Positions 1 to 13,792 of a DNA stretch of 64,000 nucleotides are shown here, piece by piece (position 1 is the first letter of the stretch; every line of letters starts with the position of its first letter). This DNA comes from Mansonella perstans (taxonomy: Eukaryota; Nematoda; Chromadorea; Rhabditida; Onchocercidae): NCBI GenBank assembly GCA_037074765.1, contig JBAMDO010000121.1:102846-166845 (forward strand), read 5' to 3'. Both the position numbers and the translations under genes were made by a program. The notes under the pieces were generated by a model, which worked only from the letters and a program-made list of their open reading frames with translations, searched no databases and was not told the DNA's origin.

Positions 1-118
1 GACATGGGAGCAACTTAGATACCTCAAAATATAGAAATTTCGACAGACCCATGGAAAAATTAAACACATATTCTCTAAGCAATGAAAAACACTACTGAAT
101 AGATTGCCATATGTAACT

Positions 119-122
<4 letters not shown>

Positions 123-152
<30 letters not shown>
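123..152. repeat. 30-bp poly-T tract
   Basis: An uninterrupted run of 30 T lies in the egl-4 intron beyond the last visible exon. A similar run of 28 A at 727-754 reads on the minus strand as a T-rich stretch ending in a cag acceptor at the start of exon 10. Long homopolymers of this kind recur in the window (for example near 43522) and are also places where assembly length may be wrong. Confidence 0.9.
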
Positions 153-158
<6 letters not shown>

Positions 159-366
159 CTAACCGGCTAAGCAAAGAAAGCCAAACCATTAACATAACAA
201 GGACAAAAACAAAATGATGAATACTGTTAGTTTTTCGAATAACAACATGCATAGGCGCAGTGATAACAGCTTTTATCTTTGAATAAAGTGACAGTTAATA
301 ACAAATTAAACCACAACTTCAAGCTAAAATGGAAGACAAGTCAAAAAATTTCGTTATCTAAAATAC

Positions 367-3300
367 GAACCAATTCAACACGACCAAAACCTCCAACACC
401 AAGTGTAACAATCCTTTTCAAATTTCTTAAATGCAAATCAGCAAATTCTTTCTCCAGAGCAGTCTTTTTTGGAGATGGTGGCTCAGGTAGAACACTGAAA
501 TAAAATGTTTATGTAACGCCACCAACTACATAGCACCTTCTATCTAAAAAGGAATGCAAAAATCCGTGGAGAAAAAGACTGCTCACACCGTGGCTCTCCT
601 TTGTGAATCTCCGTAGTCGCGATTTAAGGCTTCAAGATCACCAATTAGTTTTGTGAATGACTCTCTGTCAAGTGTCAAAACTTCTACACCTGGATTAATT
701 GCGATGATACTTGCAGTTCTTACCTGAAAAAAAAAAAAAAAAAAAAAAAAAAAACTTATATTGAAAGAAAAAGAACAACAAAACTAGATAATATTAAAAT
801 ACTGTTGCATATAAGCATACCTCTTCACCAAGAAGTGCCTTTTCACCAAAAAAGTCGCCCTGCTTTAAAATACGTATTTCTCGAGGCTCGGGTTCATCTT
901 CAATTTGCTGCGTAACACGAACCTGACCACTCGTAAGAATGAAGAATGTGTCGCCCTCAAACAAAATTTTTTTTAGGAAGTTCAACATAATACTACTAGT
1001 AAGAATGAATTAATTTTACCCAATCAAAATTATCAAATCCGTCCGAGAGATTCCACGAACCAATATATTTACCTGAAAAAATCAGAAACAAACCTTCTCT
1101 CCTTCTCGAATAATGTAATTCCCACCAGAATAATAATCTTGGTCCAAAACATCAGCAATTTTCGATATTCGATCTTCCGATAAATTTTCAAATAAAGAGA
1201 CCTGCAGTAACGAACTGGTAATTCTAAATTACAGTTCTATATTACTATTAATTAGAAAGACTGAACTACCTGTTACACTACCATGATACTTTTGATACTA
1301 TTACCAGGAGACTCAGTAACTTCCATAAACTGAATTCTAACTGCTATTCAAAAAATGGTGATGCAATATGCACACTTTTCAAAATAACACTGAACATAAA
1401 CAAACTTTGCTAAGAAATGCCATTAATTGTGCATGTCTTTCCATACCCAAACGCATAGTAATCATTTGAAAGACAGAACGATCCAACACCCATAACTGAA
1501 CATCAGATAATGCTTGCACAGATGCTGTTCTAAAAATATATTTTCTCTCCAAAACATACCTGACCTTAAGACATTGCTACATTGCTTCCTGCAATCTTAG
1601 CCTTTTGAAAAGTTTTTTTTTTCAAACGATGAAAAAACTTTCAGAGATGTAAAGCATCCGAAAAAGTTTTGAGATCACGGAAATAAAAAGTTTAGAAATA
1701 GAGATATGCGTAGACGTTTTGAAATCTTCATAGAGAATATATTACAAAGAACAGCAAAAAATTCCACCCAAGACAAAAACGCACTGATTCCCAATAATTT
1801 GAGACAACTTACCTAACACAGTTATAAAGAATAGCAAGTTCTCCCATAACGACTCCTGCACCCATCTTTCCCAATACACTACCTTCGCGTGATACTTGAA
1901 GCTGTCCTTCTGAAATGGCATTTCAGATCAGTAATTTCATCCAACTTAAATATTTTCATCTAACGATAACATTATATCAATATCTTGCTTTGTTGGTTAT
2001 TCCAAAAGACACGAAAAAATAGGAAAAATAATTTTTCCCAAAATACTATTAAGCAAAAAAATACAATCTAAAAAAAGCGAATGAAAACCAAACCTGCAAC
2101 AACAAACAGTCGATCTCCAGGCTCACCCTCCTGTATGATCCACTGACCTGCACGAGCGCGCATCTCATACATGCATTCTACCAGCTCTATAACTTGCTCT
2201 TTAGCAAGCTGTCGCAAGAAATCATTCTTCTGGACTGCATCCCGAATAAGTTGTTTCGAACTGAATTGAAATGCTATCGGTAAACCGATGATGCTTTCGT
2301 AAAATATAAGCTACTAGAATAGCTCTTCTCCATTCAACGAATGCTTTTTAGAATAGCGAAATCAATGACTGCAGTGGTATTTTTGCCACGAATTAATGTG
2401 AATTAATTAGTGAGCCATTTTAGTAATATGAATATGTTATCTGTGTTATTATTTCCTTTTACTAGTTTTGCTGTCCTTACGGTTATTATAAGCTCAAATT
2501 AAAGAAAAAAATAAATATTTATTCTAAAAAATAAATATCAACAATAATTATTATGTTTTATTGTTTATTATGTTTATTGTTATTATTATTAATAATAACG
2601 TTTTTATGTTTTATTATTATGCCTAAAAATAATGTAAATCAATTAGTTTTATTTCTACAAAGTTTGCTAACAAGTGAATATTAGTGATGGCAATTTTACG
2701 TGATCCGGCGCTACATCGTTCACTATACAGCTTCAGTACAATTAACTACTATTTTTGAAGTTCTGCTTCTTAGCACTTTGTAAGGACGCACGAAACATTT
2801 AAATTAAATCTCCGCATCTGTTTACGATATAGAGGCAAAGTTATTTCTTAAAATCGGTTTGCTTTACAAAGTAGTCAAGTATTAAAGAGTATCAGCAAAC
2901 TGTACGAACCCAGCAGATTTCGGATGATGTTGCAAGGTAGTTTTCTGCGTATCCAGATTAGAAGGTTCTGCAGATACTGCCATTTTCTTGGAACGAATAC
3001 CATCATCAGTAGTTGGCAACACCGCCTTCTGCTGAAGCTCAGTTCGCAACTCCTCAGTACCCCAAGAAGCCTGCGAGTAACAAATTCAATAATGTATAAC
3101 CAAATAAAGCTACGGAAAATACAGTACAATGAGTACTGCAGGAGAACATACCTTATGAATACTGTTAATTGCTGCAACGGATTGTGTTTTCTGATCAAGT
3201 ACAGAACGAAGTTTGTCACATTCTGACTGAAAATAATCAAATGAATATCAATTTAAAAATTACGAAAACATTATTGAGTCACCATAATGTAACATAAATT

Positions 3301-6300
3301 ATCAAATTTTCACAAATGACAGTTCTAAAGTATAACTTTCTGAAAGTATGAAACCAAATCCCGGAATTTTAAAATACAAAAATTAATCCACTTTCTTTAT
3401 ATTAGAAGAACATACCTGCAATGTCCTCACTTCTTTTTCTAGTTCATTGATCCTTTTCAATTGTGTTTCCACGGTATTTTGCTGCTGTCGAATTTGACGT
3501 TCTTTTTTCTCAATAGTTTCCTCCAGTTGAGGAATAAGCTTCTGGATTTCATTAGCATCATAAGTCCGTGTGCCTATTTGTATCTAAAAAACAATAAATT
3601 TTAAAATGACCTGGAACCTGACTTTCCTTCATTTCATTTTTCTGGTCACATGGAAAAGCTATTCCTTGCGTCATACTTTTTTTTGGAAAACAATCTTTTA
3701 AGTTCGTGACAACATACTTCAAAATCAAACAACAGCACTTATTATTCCACTAATTAAATGCAGAGTAAAACACCTTTCTCACCATTATTTCACAGCTGAG
3801 AAATTAACTGAAGAATTGAGCTTCTGACTGTCTTATGTGCTGCTTTTGTATCATCTCTATTTTCGTTAATTATAAATGATAAATATTCGTGCGAAATAAC
3901 AAAGGAACTTTACTAGTATCACTTTTTTTTTTTTTTTTTCGCTTACTTGTAACCATTTTTTCACTTTCACCATCCATTCAATGATTAAAAATTGAATTTT
4001 TTATCTTAGCAAGTAGCTTGATAGTTTGATAAAAAACTATACTGTTTGTAAATTTCGTAGCAAATTGATAGTTGGTAAAATTTCACTTGATCCCTTTATT
4101 TTTTTTTTTTTTCCGATGTCACAAAGAATTTAGTGAAAGCTTACACAAGCTGTGCTGAGCATATGGGAACAAAGCTTCAAAAAAAAGAGTAAGATTGAGG
4201 AGAGCGACGCTTCTTGTTATTTCTGGACTCTGCAACCTGATTGATTGATGAGAACTAATTCATTAGCAAATTTGTTTACAAGATTGAATTCGTTAAAAGC
4301 TGTTACAGAGCAGTACCAATATTAACCAGTCAATAACAAATGATCATAAATCCAATAAGTTAAGCAAACGAAACAAATGTGCACCTGTTTTTGCACATAA
4401 AAATATCCAGAGTGTTCGTTTTATGTTCATAAACTAATTAATTAAAGATAATACTTCGCTAAGTTATCATCTAGCTGCCACGAAGTAAGAGAATGTCTAA
4501 CAAAAAAAACAATTAAGCACCCCATTTCTCATTTCTCCAAATACCCTGTCTAATTTACACTGTGGCTCTGACTTGTGAATTTTCGCTTAATTTCAACATG
4601 AAACATTAAAGAAAGAATGGACAATAAACTAAAAATTAAAATTGTACACCACATGTCAGGTATGTCAGTACGCGCACAAAAAAAAAACTGGAAAAAACAA
4701 ATTGCAAAAAGGCTAAAAAAAATCAGTGATACCGAAATATGGCCATGCTTCAGCAGAATAATCCAAAAAAAAAAAAACCCTTTGATAAATGTTCAATGTC
4801 AACGATGATTTCACCAATGCTATATTAAAATAATTAATGAGCATCTGCTCATCACTTAAACTCTAGCTGTACCTCTGTTCCAGTCCTGGTAAATATCCAA
4901 AAAAAAGAAAGTGTTGGCATATTCATCAATTTTCAAACTTTGGACAAAAAGTAATAGTTGTAAAAAAAGTCTCTCTAAATACATGTTACATATGACCAAC
5001 ATGGAGGCAAAATAATATGTGTACGCAATCTCTAAACTAATCAGACAATTTTGAAGCCTGACGAGTAATTTCTACAAGTATGAAATTTAAAAATTTACAA
5101 AAGTTCACTTTGTGTAACTAAAATAAGCTAATTTCAATTAGGAAACAATGAAATATATAAATGACTTCTTTAAGCGTATTAATTTTTTGAAACTTATTGT
5201 AACTTACTTAATACTGTTATCAAATGGTTATCTTTCTTGTTGTTCTTAAAATCATATACAAGCAAAGTTTCATTTCATTTTTTTTTTTACGTCAACTTAA
5301 AATCAGAATGAAAATTTTTCCTTTCTTAGATCGTTCGTTGTATCAGTCAATCAGATTAAGAAAAAAAAAAAAAAAAAAAGACCGTTGAAGCTATTGAATG
5401 CAGGAGATGATGGAATGAACTATGTTGAAAAAAAAATTAACAGCAAAGAAAACCTGAACAAATGGGGCCGAATGTTGCAACATGGTTCCAAGCCACGTGA
5501 TGTAAGAAGCAATTTAGCTGGCAAGAAGCAATCGGTTCAGTCTTGATTTCAATCTTGACTCCCTGATCTAGACCGCTCCGATTCGGAACACTATTCGGAT
5601 CATGCTAGTACCAAATGCTGCAACCAACCCACCAACCATATTTATGCATCCGAACGAGCTTTGATGAAGTAATGCGCACAAATAAACAGTTACAGCAACG
5701 TTTCTGCAACATTATTGCAGCAAAATATTAAAAAAACACTACCCAATGCAGCGTGTTTCAAAGCTTCGAGAAAAATGACGAGGGGACACAAATTTTTCCT
5801 ATCGTCGCCCTTCCTTCCTTCCTTGCGCTATATGCATATATATACAAAGGAGACTACTCAACACAGCGGCACACATATATGTGTACACACTTACATATGT
5901 ATTACATTTACTTAGGGCTAGCCAAACAAATGTTTCGTTCATTAGCCAAGAGATAATATTGTACAAAATCAGCCAAATAAATGTTTCGTTCATTAGCCAA
6001 GAGATAATATTGTACAAAATCAGCCAAATAAATGTTTCGTTCATTAGCCAAACTAAATAAATAATATTGTTTGGACAAAAAACTATACAAAAGAATATGC
6101 TTATTGTGTTATGAATGTGAAATGTTAACGGCATTTTAAAGCTTACAAAAAATGCACAGTCAATCATTAAAAAAGCAATAAGCGTTCCGTTTGCTACCTG
6201 CTACCAATGAAAATTAGATAATCACCATTTTCTAACTTATTTATCATAAAAGGAAAAAAAAAAAAAAAAAAAAAAGATTCTAATAAATTACATTGTGTTC

Positions 6301-9100
6301 TACCGTTTGTTTGCAATAGCAAAAATGTTAGTTTGTACAAAACTTATTTCTATTTCAACGTTTAAAGTTACAAGAGAAAAATTGTTTTTGCCTTAATGTT
6401 GCTTCAATTTTGCTTCTTCTTTTGCTATCATTGCTACTGCATCAGAAGCATCACATCACTACGACCAATCTTATTTTAGGACACAAATTCATAAGTAATC
6501 TATAATTTGTGTATGTCAAATATGCTTTATTACTTTATTTCTTATTATCTAATCAAATAACTTCACCAATTACACAATTATCCCAATAATGTTTTCCCAT
6601 TTTTTCCTTCTCCTTAATATCTACGCTGGTGTTGCACTGATACCATGGGATTCTACATTCCCAACTTGGATGAAACAAAAAAAAAAACTGGACAACAAAG
6701 GATGATATAACTATCTGAAAAAAAAAAATGATACTATGAAGTGGCATTAAATTAAATTAGGAAACGGAAACCATAGTATTATCAAAAGTTGTAATCTTCT
6801 ATTGAACCTTACGCATTTTTGTTATCATGTAATAAAGTTTATAAACTAGAGAAATACGCGCAATCCTTAAAATAATACTCCCTGTAATCCTCACAGCAAA
6901 AATACAACATAGCTTAGACAGCACGAATAAGTTAAAAAAATTTTATTTAGCTAAAAAAAAAAAAAAAATAAAGTAAGGCTTGTATCGTATATTCGAATAA
7001 ACGATTTTTTTTAATATAAAAATCACTTCCTGGCATACGAATAACATCGACTATAACAAAAAATGACAGCAGATATGTGACAGAACTCTATAATTGGCTT
7101 AGATGAAGATCGAACTGATAATACATTATATCAATCAAATACGATTTTATTATAAGCACAAAAACGCATGCCCTGTTCTCGTGCAAAAGAATTTCTTAAT
7201 ACAGAATCGTAAATCCAGCAAACTAATATTTTATATCCGGAAAAAAGTGTTAACGGTGTAATGATGGTACCATAATCCGGCGGATTACCAAAATCTCTTC
7301 TCTACATCTCAGACAACAATAAAAGCAAGAAATTATTTATTAAGGACCACATGCTTAACAAATGGCAACAAAACAAGTTAATTATTTAAAGTGATTTAAA
7401 AATTCTAAAAAAGTTGGTATGAAGCACATATTTATGAAACATTTTACTATGAATTTCCTGGTAAAATAAATGAAAGAAAAAGAATTTCCTCTCAATTCAG
7501 TTTTCAAAGAAATGAAAAAAAAGCATAAACAGATATTATAGGAAAATGCAAATAAGCTATACGTAAATGTGATAATTCAAAGGAAAAAATGAGTTCTGAA
7601 TAGTTTGTGCAACTTAACCTGATAAAAAAAATTGAGAAGAACGATGTAGTATCTCGGCTAACGGAAGATTCGAAATGAAACGGTATTAGTAAGATGTACG
7701 AATCAATAGGTTTGTTTCAAAGTACCAACTGTTGCGGAACAACTAATCTTGTTAAAGGCATCAATTTCAAATCCCATCTGTCGCTGCACAACAGTGCACC
7801 AAAACACCCACTTAATTATTGGGCTGTTCCAATTATCAAGCAGTGGAAAAAACAGAACCACAACATTCGTAACAAAAGCATGGCTGATCAACAAATGATA
7901 AAACAGAACTGGAGCTACGATCACTTAACACTAAAATGAAACCAAAATTAAGTTGGTTGTTCAATCTTAAGGAAGAAGCCAATGAGCACTTATGGTATGT
8001 ATCAAACAATGGTTTTGACACTAGCATGTTGCTCAGCATACCGGTTTTGTTCACATCACAAATCGAAAAGAATATCCAATTATCAAAGAAAACCAAAACC
8101 CAACAATCGAAAAATTCTGCAGAAAAAAACCTGCAAAATACGATACAACTTGCTAAACTGATTTTTAAGGTCTACAATTCACAAAATTTTATATGATACG
8201 CAAGCACATTAATTTAGGCTGTTGAATGAAACAAGTAGCAAGAATCTCTCAGATTCAGAAACGGAAAAGGGAAAAGAAAAAAGTTCTACAACTGCCGAAA
8301 ATTTTTTCTTTCGCTACATTTATGTAAGTTGACTGTTAATTTCAGAGTCAAACAAAAGTTCTCCAATTTTTTGCACTTCCAGCGTGCTCTCTGAGAGGAA
8401 AATATGTAAGCTCTACAGGAATTGTAAAGAACTGTATTCTTCATCATTTGCCTAGCAAAAAGAAAAGTGGAAAAAGCAACCAAAAGTGCAAAAACAACGC
8501 TAACTGTAAAAACTCAACAAATAAACAGCTTTTCAAATCTACTTTTCCAGTGTTTATTTCGTGCAAAATTCCAATTAATCAACATAATCTTGGAGAACCA
8601 AATATCTGGACTTCGAGGGAAAAAATTAACAGCACTGTGCAAGTAAAAATTTCCTCCACCACAACTGTATTTTATGATAACATAAAAAGTTTTTAAGAAC
8701 TCTTTACTGTCAACGGAACATTCTACATGCAAGGCTTTAGAAAGCCACCCTATTCCAGCGTCACATAGCGCTAGTTTTGTAAGTAAAAGTTGGTTAATAA
8801 ACCAATATTACTTCAGTTGCGTATCACTTATACGTATCTTGAGATAGACGATAGAAAATCTAACGTTAAAATGCAGAAAATAGCAATGATTTTTGTCGAA
8901 TAAAAAAGAAACGAAAATCAAAAGATTCATTCGGCCACTTATTAAGAATGTACAATGGCAGGGTATAAGACCTGACATCAAAACACAGTGCTTACCTGTG
9001 CTGGAGGTATTTGCAAATCAGATGGCTTACGCAACTTTGAGAAAAAACTTCGGATTCCAGTGCCACCAGATGTAGGCCTTGTGGCCGCTGAATTACTCAT
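367..9100 (-). CDS. egl-4: cGMP-dependent protein kinase, EGL-4 type (3' part outside window)
   Basis: Cytosolic serine/threonine kinase activated by cGMP. Eleven coding exons on the minus strand, all in phase: 8996-9100, 3416-3583, 3152-3226, 2910-3070, 2094-2260, 1813-1909, 1406-1529, 1094-1201, 821-955, 587-723, 367-494. Residues about 40-115 form the dimerising coiled coil. An autoinhibitory motif KKMAVSAEP lies at 144-152. Cyclic-nucleotide site A has GELAILYNCVRTA at 248-260 and site B has GEKALLGEEVRTA at 372-384; both keep the Glu and the Arg-Thr pair expected for cGMP. The kinase glycine loop LGVGGFGRV is at 458-465. Exon 11 ends in phase 1 and the rest of the kinase domain lies left of the window. 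The start is the ATG at 9100, directly after a tctcttgcag acceptor, which suggests trans-splicing or an upstream non-coding exon. In C. elegans EGL-4 controls sensory adaptation, body size and egg laying (family knowledge). The identification is firm; isoforms with other first exons are possible. Confidence 0.95.
3584..8995 (-). other. 5.4-kb first coding intron of egl-4
   Basis: This intron separates the first coding exon from the coiled-coil exons and is much longer than the other introns of the gene. It contains a 51-bp tandem repeat (5920-6052) and several A or T homopolymers. I saw no second coding first exon that splices in phase to the exon at 3416-3583. The open frames here are short and have no splice or protein signature. 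Confidence 0.7.
5920..6052. repeat. 51-bp tandem repeat, about 2.6 copies
   Basis: A 51-bp unit beginning AGCCAAATAAATG recurs at 5920, 5971 and 6022, the last copy being partial. Copies are almost identical, differing in a base or two. Because 51 is a multiple of three, the unit keeps a frame open on the minus strand, which explains the repetitive open frames seen there. I do not consider these frames coding. Confidence 0.95.
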
Positions 9101-12100
9101 CTGCAAGAGAAATGGCTGACAATTGAGCGAAACCCTAAAAGTTCAAAATACAATATTTCAACGAAACAGATTTTACTTTAATCGAAGGTAAGCGTTAATC
9201 GGCAATACTTACTTAGTTACCATAACTACAGAGTGATAATCTAATTAGAAATAAAATTATCGATAGGAAAAAAGGATAAGCCACGAATGTTTATATTACA
9301 CTCTAAATAATGAGCACTATAACACAACATATTATTCAATCACCCAGATAAGTAAACTCTCATTTTACAATTGTTCAACAATCCTATCTTCGCTTCCAGT
9401 GCAAAGTTTATGCAATAGCAAAAGCTCAGCTGTAATAGCTTAGCTTTCAACAGCCATTTTACTAAACATATACATAAATATCACTTTTATTATTTATTTA
9501 AAGCTTGCAATTATAACAAAAAATATATATTTATGTATGTATAAGATCTATTTCACAAATTTGTGACAGCGAAGAAATGAGTGTTGGTAACATAATTCAA
9601 CAAGCACTAAAGATTTAACCTGACTTATTTTTGTTCCTTCATAAAGTCTGACATTTAAAAAATCAGCTACCTGACATTAAAAAAAAATCAGTTTTCCTGT
9701 ACTGTTAATAAAACTACATATTTATCTAGCTCTAACATGAAATTAATAATAATGAAAGATTCCCAAAAAAAAAAAATCAAAAAATATCAACAGTCAGAAA
9801 TATGTCCTGCTTAAATAATGGCTGCCATCTTAGACAATGTTATATTCAGTGTTATCAGTAAAGGATAGCTATCATGAAAAGGTACTAATTGACATAATTC
9901 AATCCATGTTCCTAAATTAATCGCAGCTTTCAAAACTTTTTTAAGCAGCACTGAGTTTCTTTAAAACAACCACTGACTTTGATAATAGGATATTAGTCAA
10001 GGAGAATGAAAAATCGATTAATACTTTTTATCCCATATGAATGAGATTAGTGTGGTAACAATTCAGCAAAAATTTCAAAAATGCTACAACTAAGCATTTT
10101 AACATTTTTTACTAATTCTAAATATATAGTTCTCCTCTATTGCAACTTAAATGTTTAAATTTGCCTTCACGGAATTTTCATTAATGGAAATTTGTTGAGT
10201 TATATTGAAAAAAGCTGTAACAAAAAATATGCTTGCTGCTTATGCAAGTGGTAGATTCCTTCGGCAAAAATGATACAAGAAAACACATACAGTTCAGCTC
10301 CGAAAATAAGACGATTTGAACTGATTATTCCACAACATCTTATTTTAGTTCACCATGCAACAGCAGTACTTACAATTAACTTACAAATTACAATTAATAA
10401 CAAAATATACCACCACAGAGTAATTAAGTAGAAAAGCTAATCGAACAGGTGCATTATTAGAGAAAAAATCACATCCATATAAAAGCTCCCAATAAATCGC
10501 GAAATCAAGACAGTTCCAATGAAAAATTGTTTTCGTTCCATATTGTTGCATGTTGTTTTGAAATTCTAAGAAAAACATTACAGTTTACCCTTTTTCACGA
10601 AAACTATAGGATAAAACCCGTACAGGACAGGGAAGATGCAGGATCCACTCATCGAAATCAAACACTGCAACAGATTTTTCAAAGATTTACCTATGCATAT
10701 ACAAAGTAATAAACGAGATGTCATTATAAAAATGTTGAACAAGGATCTACTAATGACCACAAGTCTCGTTAAATTCGGAATTAACCACAGAAAAGTGCTA
10801 TTGCGTTCGGTTTCTTATTCCATTTGCTTAAGAAAAATATTAATTGTCGAAGATTTTGTCATTTAAAATTGTGCAATGCAAGTAAATTATATTATCATTC
10901 TACAGAAATATACAATTCGAAGCAATAAGAAATAACAGAAGATAATCCTAAAAATTCAAATCTATGCATGCTTTCCGCTTTTCAATTTATTGTAACAAAT
11001 ACAAGAATTTCAAAAATCGCAACAGTGCTCTGAAATAAAAGATATGCATCGACACAACAACTAAATAATAAGCTGTTGAAGGAACATCACATGAAAAAAA
11101 AATTTATTTCAGAGAAAAGAAAAAAAGACAATGAATGCTGCTGAAAAAATTTCCATTAGAGTGCAACCACATTGTATCACAAGTATCTACAACGCTGATA
11201 TCACAATTAATACCAGAATTTTTCGTCCAAATGAAATCACCAAAATATTTGCAGCCTACAAATGCACCTATAAAATCAACTAAAATGTTGAAAATTTAGT
11301 CCAACAAAACTTGAGCATATTTTCGACCTCCAGAGTTGTTAAAATGACATGGAGAAATCAAACTTAATCTAAAATCAATAACTAAAATTACAACTAGCAG
11401 AATCCACAAGTTCTGTTGAAAGTATACTTTTGAAAGTTTTTTCTCACATCTACAGCAAGCGACAAATCTCATCCAGAAAATTTTTTCCCTTTTAAGTGAA
11501 ACAATGAAAAGTAAAAAACAGGTAAAACCACTGGGAAAATCTAGGACCAACTCTTACTTTTATTAACTTAGGCTCAATTACAACATCTTGATGAAACCAA
11601 AGAGAGATTTGTTTTCTTCTTTGCTTCTATTGCTTAGTAAGCATCTGCGAGGAAGTACTATAATGAAGTACAAACAATCTTGTCTTGTCGGCACCGAAAA
11701 GTCGGATTATATTTCTGAAAAACTACTACTCATTGAACGAAGAAAACTCTTCGAACTTTTTGAGACATTCGTTTCAAATTACTGGCAATTTCTTTGTAAA
11801 CCTCAGCGAAGAATTATTTCAGAATGTTGCAAATTGTTTCTGCTACATCCTGAATGGAACGTTACCTATACGTGCTTAATACAGCTAATTAGATATTGCA
11901 AAATATTCTAGGGAAAAAAAAGTAAGACAGCTGCAAACCGATGAAGTTCGACTGAAGCTAATTAATATGAGATGGGACATTCGGTATTTTTCTATCGCCG
12001 CTAAATTTTCCAATTTTGAAACACAAGTTAGGTGCTCATGACAAAAATTAACTATTATATGTAATCTTCATCAATGCCATTAACAAAAAAAAAAACTTAT

Positions 12101-12701
12101 ATTTGAAGAAATTCACAAAGTGTAAAAACAGACAGTTATCAAAAAATTACAGCTTATAAATTACAAAAAAAGATTTTACAATATACAACAGCAATGCTAG
12201 ACCCCACCTTCACACGAAGATTGTATTCATGAACTTCACGAACAAACCAACAGATGCAATACCTTAAATAGGTAGGTAAAGCAACAATTTTTAAAATAAA
12301 CAGCAGTTCAAGTTGAATTTCAAATGTAAATTACTTGTGGCAACATCACGTGGCTTTTACTATGCGATCTTCAATTTTAATAAATACCACTCACACTGGC
12401 AAAGACTGGCCAACTGTTATTGAACGCAAACCTCTCTGAAGGACTGCATTTGCAGTAGAAATTGCTTCCCTTAGCAAACAACGCTATTTGCTTCCTGAAA
12501 TGCTGTAAAATTAATTTAACATAGGGAGACGTGATATACCAAGAGGTGAAATATTAGCACATATTTTCAGCATGAAGGCCCATATCTGTTCTGGTACCGG
12601 TTAACATCGCCTATCATTTGACTTAATACCTAACAGATGAAGAAATATGCAAAAAAAGGAGAATGATTCCTGGAATAATCATTTTACTTACTGTTCGACG
12701 T
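9101..12701. other. intergenic, no gene seen
   Basis: The stretch lies between the egl-4 start and the stop codon of the small membrane-protein gene, both on the minus strand. It is AT-rich with many stops in all frames. The longest open frames (for example 11588-11911 plus) lack splice sites and recognisable protein character. It probably holds the egl-4 promoter. Confidence 0.6.
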
Positions 12702-13351
12702 TCAAAACTTCTTAATTTTTGCACGAACATCACAAAGTTGCACAGCTACTTGAATATTCCGTTCTTTCGAGTTTTTAGAACACATCCAGAATTTCGAGCA
12801 AATCAGTGCCGTTAGGAGCGATATCATCACGAATATCACCAACCATATCAGCACACTGCAAAAATAAGCAACTTAGTGATTATAAATGATAATATGCCGT
12901 GCATTAAAGGCCATAAAACGAAATTTTAAAGAAAGTATAGCTATATAAAAGGGTCAGACCAATAGAAGACATAGAAGTCACAATATGGAATCGAATTCTT
13001 AACTTATGCTTCAACAGTCCTCTCTGTCTATTTGATATGCACATAGTTCCACGGTTTTACACTAGTTTCTTTGCTCCAATCCAAATAATGTATTAAGGTC
13101 ATATCACAGTAAGTTTATTTTCCAAGGAAAAAGTTTTGTTCGGTAAGAGTTATGCTAAGATCCCAAAGATTCCATTCATGTCTTCAAAATAAGAAAAAAA
13201 AATGATTTACTAAAGTCACCAAATGAAAAAAACAACCTCACGTGACACCTATCAAAAACCATTCCCACCAGCCGGAACACTTCTTGCATTGTCTAACTGA
13301 ATTCAAACCTGTGGGAATAATTGATAACACAAGATTGCACGTCCGAACCAT
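12702..13351 (-). CDS. small single-pass membrane protein, 87 residues, two exons
   Basis: Not recognised. Exon 1 is 13242-13351 and exon 2 is 12702-12855. The intron has a gtgagg donor and a ttttgcag acceptor and is phase 2 on both sides, so the joined frame is open from ATG to TGA. The product starts MVRTCNLVLS, then has a CKKC motif (residues 22-25) and a tryptophan pair (28-29). A hydrophobic segment follows at about residues 32-55, including VLIWLVIFVMISLLTALI. The basic cytosol-like tail ends in AKIKKF. The CxxC and tail suggest a type III or tail-facing small membrane protein, but the topology is inference. An in-frame TGA lies directly before the chosen ATG. A second donor-like gtaagt lies shortly after the stop and could be an intron in the 3' UTR. 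Without expression data or a homologue the gene remains a prediction. Confidence 0.6.
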
Positions 13352-13487
13352 TCATTTCGAGACAGTCTCACGCTACTATTACAAATTCGCTCTCATTTAC
13401 TTATTATTTTTCTGCTTCTTTTACTCTACTCCATCTTCTTTGATCTTTATGCCAGCTGATTTTCCTGTTATTTTTCCTTTCTTCGTC

Positions 13488-13792
13488 CAATTCGTGAATC
13501 TCAATTCAGAGAGGTACACAAAAATAGAAGCCACTGTTTATGCACCCCAATTCGTGAATCCCAATTCAGAGAGGTACACAAAAATAGAAGCCACTGTTTA
13601 TGCATCCCAATTCGTGAATCCCAATTCAGAGAGGTACACAAAAATAGAAGCCACTGTTTATGCACCCCAATTCGTGAATCCCAATTCAGAGAGGTACACA
13701 AAAATAGAAGCCACTGTTTATGCACCCCAATTCGTGAATCCCAATTCAGAGAGATACACAAAAATAGAAGCCACTGTTTATGCATCCCAATT
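13488..13792. repeat. 60-bp minisatellite, five copies
   Basis: Five head-to-tail copies of a 60-bp unit begin with CCAATTCGTGAATC and differ at only a few positions. The unit length is a multiple of three, so both strands carry long open frames through the array; on the plus strand the repeat would read QFVNPNSERYTKIEATVYAP. The array lies just upstream of the small membrane-protein gene. Confidence 0.97.

Noticed and set aside
2875..3240. Open frames of 100-121 codons on both strands over the egl-4 coiled-coil exons
   Set aside because: They are shadows of exons 2910-3070 and 3152-3226 read in wrong frames.
3947..3990. Alternative first exon of egl-4 (ATG followed by a gtaagc donor)
   Set aside because: The short frame MDGESEKMVT ends in phase 1, but the next coding exon begins in phase 0, so splicing would lead to an early stop.
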